Below, one piece after another: positions 59,071 through 64,000 of a stretch of 64,000 nt of DNA. The first letter of the stretch is position 1. Every line of letters starts with the position of its first letter. The DNA is from a virus: positions 26,101 to 90,100 of IMG/VR virus record IMGVR_UViG_3300042988_000510. One strand, 5' to 3'. The notes under the pieces are model-generated. The model did no database searches. It was not told the origin of the DNA and saw nothing but the letters and a program-made list of their open reading frames with translations. A program made the translations under genes and the position numbers.

Positions 59071-59509
59071 ACATCACCCCATCAACCAATTGCAAAACCT
59101 TATCAGGACTAAATGAGCGGTCCCTGTAAAACCAGTTTGATTCAACCACACCGGCCTCTGCGCCGAAGTACGTTGATGATCCTGACCGGCGATCCGGTGC
59201 AAGCTGGATTAGGTAGCCTTCATGTGATTCGTCATTAAAAGCAAAGTAGGTTTGCCTGCTGAGCTTGTATATCTGCCCTGTCCAGCCTACCGCGTCATAA
59301 CTCAGGCAATTATCACTCGGCTTGCGGGCTATCGTGCGTCCTGTATAGCGCCCCTGCTTGTCAATTTGAAACCATGAAAAGCCCTGCATGGTTTGCCCTG
59401 AGTACGAATTGATTACAGGGCCGACGAAGGTGCTTCCGAGTACGTTATCACCCGATGGAGGCGGCGAGAGGGCGTGCAAGGCGGCGGCTAATGTGAGTGA
59501 CTTAATCAT
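59054..59509 (-). CDS. Secreted protein, hypothetical (151 aa)
   Basis: The N-terminus MIKSLTLAAALHALSPPPSG looks like a signal peptide. The rest is polar and aromatic with no known domain. The DNA of its start is partly repeated at 60698-60727, upstream of queD. Confidence 0.6.
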   Translation of the reverse strand: MIKSLTLAAALHALSPPPSGDNVLGSTFVGPVINSYSGQTMQGFSWFQIDKQGRYTGRTIARKPSDNCLSYDAVGWTGQIYKLSRQTYFAFNDESHEGYLIQLAPDRRSGSSTYFGAEAGVVESNWFYRDRSFSPDKVLQLVDGVMCETIK

Positions 59510-59510
59510 G
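59481..59510. repeat. Direct repeat copy A (flanks queD-dpdA)
   Basis: This 30-bp segment matches 60698-60727 at 24 positions, and both encode the start of the same signal-peptide-like sequence on the minus strand. The pair encloses the queD-dpdA cassette. Confidence 0.55.
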
Positions 59511-59545
59511 TATATGCTCCGCGATTGTCTTTATGTAAACCTTGA

Positions 59546-60253
59546 CTACCATGGGTAAATGCTATGTCGTGAATTGTGCATTTCAATGCGCTCGACAAGA
59601 ACCTGTGTTCTCGCCTCCTTTGTTGCAGGCAGATATGTCCCTTTCCATTTCTTGTCTATCCCGATATTGCGGGCGACATTCGTAGAGTCGGCACTCGAGA
59701 AGGGCCACTCCGTATAAATCCTCGGATTCAACATTCGCAATCCGTGTAGCTTGCAGTTTGGCCTCCCATCTTCGTCGCAAATATGCGGCAGGACATCCAT
59801 AAGACGCGCATTCAATTTGGCTACATTGGATGCGTCATATTCACCGCTACTGCCAAGCGCGACTAGGGGCCATTCGCGTGAAAGCCTAACCAACCTATCA
59901 ATGGATTCATTTGTATGCCAAACGGCAGCGCCTTCATGCCGGTGGAATGGCCACTCACGCAAAAGCGCATCGTTATCTTCTTCTGAGCCTTCTATCACGT
60001 CTGGAATGACGGCAAAATCGAACCCTGGGTGACGCACCCACTTACCAACGTAAGCGTAATAATCCAGCCATTTAACGGGCTTTCCAGCTTTCCATAGCGA
60101 GAATGCACCGTTATCCAGCGCAAAGGATTGCGTACAGCCGGCCGCAACTTCCGTCTGGTCAGGGTGAGCAAAGCTGATGAAAGCATGCCGTCCAGTCCAT
60201 GCGCGAACCGCGCATGTCTCTGGAGTGATCGGCCCGCCATGGTAGTGAATCAC
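59546..60253 (-). CDS. dpdA: DpdA-like DNA transglycosylase (7-deazaguanine insertion)
   Basis: A 235-aa protein with the queuine tRNA-ribosyltransferase-like TIM-barrel pattern of phage DpdA: start MIHYHGGPITPETCAVRAW, FALDNGAFSLW (Asp47) and FAVIPDVIEG (Asp85) as likely catalytic acids. DpdA exchanges guanine in DNA for a 7-deazaguanine base such as preQ0, protecting DNA from restriction. It directly follows queD on the same strand with an overlap, matching known pathway pairs. Other pathway genes (folE, queE, queC) are not in the window and may be host-supplied. Confidence 0.8.
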   Translation of the reverse strand: MIHYHGGPITPETCAVRAWTGRHAFISFAHPDQTEVAAGCTQSFALDNGAFSLWKAGKPVKWLDYYAYVGKWVRHPGFDFAVIPDVIEGSEEDNDALLREWPFHRHEGAAVWHTNESIDRLVRLSREWPLVALGSSGEYDASNVAKLNARLMDVLPHICDEDGRPNCKLHGLRMLNPRIYTEWPFSSADSTNVARNIGIDKKWKGTYLPATKEARTQVLVERIEMHNSRHSIYPW

Positions 60254-60651
60254 TCCTTGTGTACTCCGTGATAAAGCCCTTCACCATTCACCGCCATAGC
60301 CCAACAACGATCTGTTTCCCAAACTTTCACCGAGTGCAGGTATTGCAATTCTGGCGCTTTCAAAATCCACTCTGCGATATTCTCGGCTGTCGGATTATCA
60401 ATAATGTCGTTTAGGTATTGATGGTCAAGCTGTTTGATGATTGGATTCATCAACTTGTCTACCTTGGCGAAGTCCAATCCAGCACAAAAGCCATTCGGCT
60501 CAAATGTGTCTCCGCGAACTTCGACCTCGACTCGATAGTTATGCCCATGAAGTCTGTAACACTGGTGGTCTTCTGGCATGCGCAAAAGCCTGTGAGCAGC
60601 GGAAAATGTGTAAATCCTGCCGATGCGTGAATACTGCCAAGTACGCTTCAT
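60250..60651 (-). CDS. queD: QueD: 6-carboxy-tetrahydropterin synthase
   Basis: A 133-aa protein of the 6-pyruvoyl-tetrahydropterin synthase family: FSAAH (His20), CYRLHGHNY with catalytic Cys31 and zinc ligands His35 and His37, LDHQYL (His77) and VWETD (Glu112). QueD makes 6-carboxy-5,6,7,8-tetrahydropterin from dihydroneopterin triphosphate in preQ0 synthesis. Paired with dpdA it would feed deazaguanine DNA modification. The ATG at 60651 follows an in-frame GTG at 60654. Confidence 0.9.
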   Translation of the reverse strand: MKRTWQYSRIGRIYTFSAAHRLLRMPEDHQCYRLHGHNYRVEVEVRGDTFEPNGFCAGLDFAKVDKLMNPIIKQLDHQYLNDIIDNPTAENIAEWILKAPELQYLHSVKVWETDRCWAMAVNGEGLYHGVHKE

Positions 60652-60666
60652 CACAATGACCTCTAG

Positions 60667-60726
60667 TTATAAATTATCGCTACAGAATCGCCTTGCGGCG
60701 GCGGCTAGTGTGAGTGCGGCTATCAT
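60667..60726 (-). pseudogene. Decayed signal-peptide start (19 aa remnant)
   Basis: Encodes MIAALTLAAAARRFCSDNL, resembling the start of the 59054-59509 protein. It is probably a leftover of a duplicated gene rather than a working peptide. Confidence 0.4.
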
Positions 60727-60727
60727 G
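60698..60727. repeat. Direct repeat copy B (flanks queD-dpdA)
   Basis: The partner of 59481-59510 (24 of 30 identical). It lies just upstream of queD on the minus strand. Confidence 0.55.
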
Positions 60728-60728
60728 G

Positions 60729-61082
60729 TTAATCTCCATCCCAAATTCCATCAGGGCGCATTTTTGCCAGCGCAAGCAGATGGAATAGCGCGCGTTTTGC
60801 ATTGCCTTCTGTTGGTTTCCAATAGTCATCATCAACGTCGTCACCAAGAACGACTACGGCCATAGTAAGGTGCGGGATACTTTCGGCGCCAGTCATGCCG
60901 TAAATACTGCGGATACCAGCGCCGCCAAGACAATCAAAATGCTTTCCGTAGTTATAGGTTACGTTTAAACTCGCTTCCCGCGTGCCCCCGATGGCATAGG
61001 TTCCGCCCTTCATGTGGTGCGGTTCGTCAAGCTCCAGGGTCTTGCGGGTTACTGGGTCCACTAGTCGTATGTCATAGCTCAT
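60729..61082 (-). CDS. Conserved phage hypothetical protein (117 aa)
   Basis: MSYDIRLVDPVTRKTLELDE and LFHLLALAKMRPDGIWDGD, from memory, match a family of phage proteins of unknown function. Soluble, with Asp/Gly-rich regions. It lies upstream of the QueD-DpdA pair in the same direction. Confidence 0.65.
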   Translation of the reverse strand: MSYDIRLVDPVTRKTLELDEPHHMKGGTYAIGGTREASLNVTYNYGKHFDCLGGAGIRSIYGMTGAESIPHLTMAVVVLGDDVDDDYWKPTEGNAKRALFHLLALAKMRPDGIWDGD

Positions 61083-61339
61083 TGAGCCACCTTCAGTCGC
61101 TCAGCCAGCGCCATCAGTGCTTCCCGGGTTTCACCGGAGTAGGTCATGGCCATGCCTTCGGTGGTTTGCACGATTGCGGCACGTTCATTTGCTGCCGCGT
61201 GGCGTGCTTGATACTCAAGCTGTTCGTGGGCATTTGAGGCAGATATCCAGGCGAACTCCATATCCGCCTGGTTCATTTTCATGCGGGTTTCGACGGGTAG
61301 TTGTTCCCACCATTGTCTGAATTTCGACAGTACGCTCAT
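61079..61339 (-). CDS. Hypothetical protein (86 aa)
   Basis: A helical Ala/Glu-rich protein that overlaps the next gene by 4 bp. No family recognised. Confidence 0.55.
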   Translation of the reverse strand: MSVLSKFRQWWEQLPVETRMKMNQADMEFAWISASNAHEQLEYQARHAAANERAAIVQTTEGMAMTYSGETREALMALAERLKVAQ

Positions 61340-61357
61340 GTTTGGCCCTCGGTTGAG

Positions 61358-61507
61358 TTAGTTGGCCCGTATCGTGGGCGATCCGGCATCCTCACTCACT
61401 GGAGCAAGACACGAGATATGTGAGCGGATGCTGCCGGGGTTTGCCATGGCCTTGCGGCGTGGACGCATCCGCACTCCCGGCTGACCGGATGCGTCCCAGT
61501 GTTTCAT
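61358..61507 (-). CDS. Possible small basic protein coupled to helicase (49 aa)
   Basis: Starts in the helicase stop (ATGA). Arg/Pro/Ser-rich with no known motif. Its DNA contains the 11-bp inverted repeat at 61461-61496, so it may be a non-coding hairpin region instead. Confidence 0.35.
   Translation of the reverse strand: MKHWDASGQPGVRMRPRRKAMANPGSIRSHISCLAPVSEDAGSPTIRAN
61461..61496. repeat. Perfect 11-bp inverted repeat after helicase
   Basis: GGACGCATCCG (61461-61471) pairs with CGGATGCGTCC (61486-61496) around a 14-nt loop. No T-run follows, so it is not a normal terminator; it may be a protein site or an mRNA stabiliser. Confidence 0.6.
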
Positions 61508-63042
61508 GCGGCTTTTTTGCCTTTCTTGCTTTCTGGCTTTTTCTCAATCAGCAGGTCGGACTGGATGAACCGCAGTTCCCGTTTGGCCCGGGTGATGCCG
61601 ACGTAGCGCAGGTTGGTTTCCTGCTCGAGTTGCCATGCTTGTTTTGCACACTTCAGCGGGATCAGATCGGCGTCGAGGAACCAGACCCGGTCGGACTCAA
61701 GTCCCTTGGATTTGTGGATTGAGCAGAGCGTGATGGCCTGCCGGTTCTTGTCGTCATCCGAGAACATGGCTTCGATGCTGCGGATCAGGTCCGGGACTGT
61801 CTTGACGGTGGTGCGCTCGACGATGGCATGGATGCAGTTCACTTTGTCGTTGACCGCCTCGACCATGTCGTCACGCTCATCCTTGGCCCACCGCTTGACC
61901 TCGGTCTGCTGCCACTCGCCCAGCTTTTCGAGCAAGCCGTGAGCGCCCTTGATGCCTTTCGGCTGGAGCTTCTCGATCAGCTTGACCAGACCGCCACCGA
62001 TGTCTCGGCCGAGGATGCGGGCCGGGATGCCTTGCGAGATCAGCTTCCAAGCCAGGGAGATAACCGGGGCGTTCCGGCGGCAGATCACCATGTCGCCGCC
62101 CTGGAGTTCGGTCAATTCCCAGGCCGCTACCTGCTGGACCTCGCCGTCTGGCGCTGTCTCGGATGCCTCGATGCTCGGCATGACCTGCTGGGCTGCTGCT
62201 ACCACGGCTTTGGCGCATCGGTAGCTGATGGAAAGGGGCAGTTCGTCCGCATCGAACTTGTGGCGCAAGGTGTTCATCGCCTCGGCGTCCGATCCGCTGA
62301 AGCCGTAGACCGCCTGGCTTTTATCGCCGACCGCGATCAGTCGGCCGCCTTCTTTCAGGACCAAGCTGACCAGCTTGGTCCGCACCGGGCTGACGTCCTG
62401 GGCTTCGTTGACGAAGACCCAGTCGTAGCGGTCGTTCGAGAACTCGCGGATCGCCGGTATGTAGATCTGGTCGTCGAAGTCGATGACCCGCTTGTCGGCG
62501 GCCAGGTTGATGCTGGCCTGCACGCAGACCCGGGTGTAGTCGATCACCGTCTGCCTGACGTACTTGTCGACCGGAACCCCGAAGTGCTCGATCAGGTACT
62601 GCCAGGACTCGGCGTTATCCTCCATCAGCGGCACACCCTTGCAGCCCTGCGGCACCAGTCCCATGCGGCGCACGTAGCCACACAGGGCCATGACCGGCTC
62701 GGCAAATTCCCGGTAGTCGAACTTGTCGACGATCTGTTCGCGGACCAGCTTGCGGAGCTTGCCGCTATCGAGGATCGGGCGATTGATGCGGCTGGCCAGG
62801 ATGCTGTGGCCAAGACCGTTGAATGTCTTGACGTCGACGTGCTTGGGGGCACGCTGCTGGAGTTCGTCGGCGATTGATCGGTTGAATGCCAGCATCAGGA
62901 CCGACCGGCCTTCCGGGATCAGTTCCAGGGCCTTAATGATCGTCGTGGTTTTTCCACTCCCGGCGCAGGCTTGTATAACAGCACTGCCTGTACCGTCGGT
63001 GATGAAATCGAATACCGCTTGCTGGTACTTGCTTGGTTTCAT
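61504..63042 (-). CDS. UvrD/Rep-like SF1 DNA helicase
   Basis: A 512-aa SF1A helicase: motif I ACAGSGKTTT (Lys31), motif II region VNEAQD near residue 212, motif III-like GDKSQAVYGF, motif V SIHKSKGLESDRVWF and motif VI YVGITRAKREL. It would unwind DNA during replication or repair. Motif II has Asn where DE is usual (NEAQD), an odd change at a metal-binding position. The start at 63042 (MKPSKYQQAVFDF) is preferred to an upstream TTG as it places the Q-motif correctly. A promoter-like site with operator lies upstream at 63091-63132. Confidence 0.88.
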   Translation of the reverse strand: MKPSKYQQAVFDFITDGTGSAVIQACAGSGKTTTIIKALELIPEGRSVLMLAFNRSIADELQQRAPKHVDVKTFNGLGHSILASRINRPILDSGKLRKLVREQIVDKFDYREFAEPVMALCGYVRRMGLVPQGCKGVPLMEDNAESWQYLIEHFGVPVDKYVRQTVIDYTRVCVQASINLAADKRVIDFDDQIYIPAIREFSNDRYDWVFVNEAQDVSPVRTKLVSLVLKEGGRLIAVGDKSQAVYGFSGSDAEAMNTLRHKFDADELPLSISYRCAKAVVAAAQQVMPSIEASETAPDGEVQQVAAWELTELQGGDMVICRRNAPVISLAWKLISQGIPARILGRDIGGGLVKLIEKLQPKGIKGAHGLLEKLGEWQQTEVKRWAKDERDDMVEAVNDKVNCIHAIVERTTVKTVPDLIRSIEAMFSDDDKNRQAITLCSIHKSKGLESDRVWFLDADLIPLKCAKQAWQLEQETNLRYVGITRAKRELRFIQSDLLIEKKPESKKGKKAA

Positions 63043-63090
63043 GGCTTGTCTCGGTGGTTGCCCCGGGCGGAATGCTTGGGGCTTGGGGGA

Positions 63091-63132
63091 ATGATGCGCT
63101 TGATGGGGCGTCAAGTCAATAGCATTGCTATT
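63091..63132 (-). promoter_or_regulatory. Operator and sigma70-like promoter before helicase
   Basis: The perfect palindrome AATAGCATTGCTATT is at 63118-63132. On the minus strand, TTGACT (63119-63114), 17 bp and CATCAT (63096-63091) form a weak promoter whose -35 overlaps the palindrome. Confidence 0.55.
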
Positions 63133-63191
63133 CAGTTTGGTGCGCTTCTATGCCTTGCTATGCCTTCCGATTCATCCCGAATCATTGCCTT

Positions 63192-63596
63192 GGTGAAAAC
63201 CCACCGGTACGCGGATCGATACAATCCGCGCCCGCTGTGCTTTCCACTGTTTTTCAATCTAACCCAGCGCATTGCGCGTCACATCGATCTCTTGCTGCGC
63301 GATTGGTGGAAAACCCACCGGTATCCGGCACTGTCACCAATGCCGGACCCGCTTTGCTTTCCAGTGCCTGGCCTTGCTCATCCGTGCCTATCGTCGCGCT
63401 CCACTGCATATCAGTGCCCTGGTGAAAACCCACCGGGAGAGCGGCTGTCTCCAACCGCTAACCCGCTTTGCTTTCCAACTCAGTGCATATCCCTACACTG
63501 CAGCACTACGCCCATCGCGGCCGATCTATTCGCTCCGTTTGGCAGGAAAACCCACCGAAAGCGACTCTCGAAAGAGCCGCTGACGCTTTGCTTTCC
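63192..63596. repeat. Four structured repeats (~115-bp period) with covarying hairpins
   Basis: Units at 63192-63245, 63305-63362, 63421-63476 and 63541-63596. Each begins with GGTG-AAAACCCACCGG-type sequence and ends with GCTTTGCTTTCC (first unit GCTGTGCTTTCC). Between them lies a hairpin whose arms differ but still pair: 63210-63216/63224-63230, 63324-63330/63341-63347, 63440-63444/63455-63459 and 63560-63568/63573-63581 (one mismatch). Loops of units 2 and 3 are alike (ctgtcaccaa, ctgtctccaa). The spacers are unrelated. No gene fits; an RNA array or replication element is likely. Confidence 0.8.
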
Positions 63597-63661
63597 CTTT
63601 CGGTTCTGAGCACATCGGCTTGGCGCTATGCGCTGCACATACGAGCAGTGCCTGTATTCGC

Positions 63662-63997
63662 TTACACGCCTGTCCGCACACCGGCCGGCATGCGCTGAGA
63701 GACGGCTGGCGGCTGATTGGCGGGGTTCACCCGGATGGGTGACTTGTCCTTAATGCTCTCCCGCTTGACGATGATTCTGGCCTGGACCTGATCGGCATCC
63801 CGCATGGTTTTGGTATCTGCCGGGGTGTTCTTGCTCAGGATCAAGGCCCGTTTCAACTTCTTGTCGGCGGATGACATATAGCTCTCGACCTGGGCCGCAT
63901 TTTCACTCGGCAGGAGGATGCGGTAGTTGCCCTTGGTCTGCGCCAGATACTTGCCCTCGCGGAGCAAGATTTTCCTGACGTAATCCACAGCCGACAA
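63662..63997 (-). CDS. Hypothetical protein, possibly partial at window edge (111 aa)
   Basis: The frame starts at a TTG at 63997 or continues outside the window. It is basic/helical (YMSSADKKLKRALILSKN) and ends 66 bases before the structured repeats. No family recognised. Confidence 0.5.
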   Translation of the reverse strand: MSAVDYVRKILLREGKYLAQTKGNYRILLPSENAAQVESYMSSADKKLKRALILSKNTPADTKTMRDADQVQARIIVKRESIKDKSPIRVNPANQPPAVSQRMPAGVRTGV

Positions 63998-64000
63998 TTC

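Noticed and set aside
61828-62877. Plus-strand open frame (349 aa) opposite the helicase
   Set aside because: Low-complexity shadow of the helicase; no Shine-Dalgarno or domain.
63192-63596. CRISPR array
   Set aside because: Only four units, about 115 bp apart, with variable hairpins inside; no cas genes and no regular spacers.
63192-63596. Type III toxin-antitoxin RNA repeats (ToxI-like)
   Set aside because: Units are much longer than known ToxI repeats and no ToxN-like endoribonuclease gene is adjacent; kept only as an analogy.
62971-63609. Plus-strand open frame (212 aa) over the repeats, with recurring LCFP and KTHR peptides
   Set aside because: The peptides only reflect the nucleotide repeats; the helicase overlap, a frame shift within unit 3 and preserved hairpin pairing favour structure over coding.

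Overview
The window is almost entirely one tailed-phage genome (or prophage) of myovirus type, GC-rich, with proteobacterial-type families (XF1762, DUF4942, MqsA/YgiT zinc finger, P4-type integrase). A contractile tail is shown by a sheath, tube, tape measure, LysM-gp25 wedge and J-like baseplate protein. Host genus cannot be read from the sequence. Temperate or mobile lifestyle is suggested by a full-length tyrosine integrase, an AlpA-like regulator and a repeat-rich candidate attP.

Layout. 0-6.2 kb: sliding clamp, dCMP deaminase, small and large terminase, an H-NS-like protein and small genes. 6.2-6.5 kb: a dense cluster of hairpins (candidate structured RNA) and a tRNA-Thr. 6.5-17.9 kb: portal, Mu F-like head protein, prohead protease, scaffold and major capsid, interrupted by two accessory cassettes (minus-strand 8.2-9.6 kb; plus-strand 11.5-13.8 kb with a DUF4942 methyltransferase). 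17.9-21.9 kb: a lysis cluster (holin-like protein, GH19 endolysin and more than ten tiny overlapping genes, many membrane or lipoproteins). 22-33.5 kb: fibres and spikes. 33.5-40 kb: neck, tail terminator, sheath, tube and tail chaperone with a probable -2 frameshift. 40-55.3 kb: tape measure, hub, spike, baseplate and tail fibres. 55.3-56.8 kb: candidate attP and integrase. 56.8-64 kb: minus-strand accessory genes, a QueD-DpdA pair for 7-deazaguanine DNA modification, an SF1 helicase, and a gene-less stretch with four structured repeats.

Regulation is the most striking feature. (1) A 23-bp motif, TCGTGAC-N2-CA-N3-TG-N4-CAT, occurs in ten good copies, each immediately upstream of a structural or lysis gene block and often right after an intrinsic terminator. 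It looks like a phage-specific late promoter. Its distance to the start codon is either exactly 21 nt (no Shine-Dalgarno) or 40-44 nt (mostly with one), as if transcription started near the CAT. (2) A separate 15-bp palindrome, AATAGCANTGCTATT, lies in or beside sigma70-like promoters of the first gene, both accessory cassettes and the helicase, which marks a second regulon. (3) The four ~115-bp repeats at 63.19-63.60 kb have conserved flanks around a hairpin whose sequence changes with base pairing preserved.

All functional calls rest on reading motifs by eye; no searches were run.
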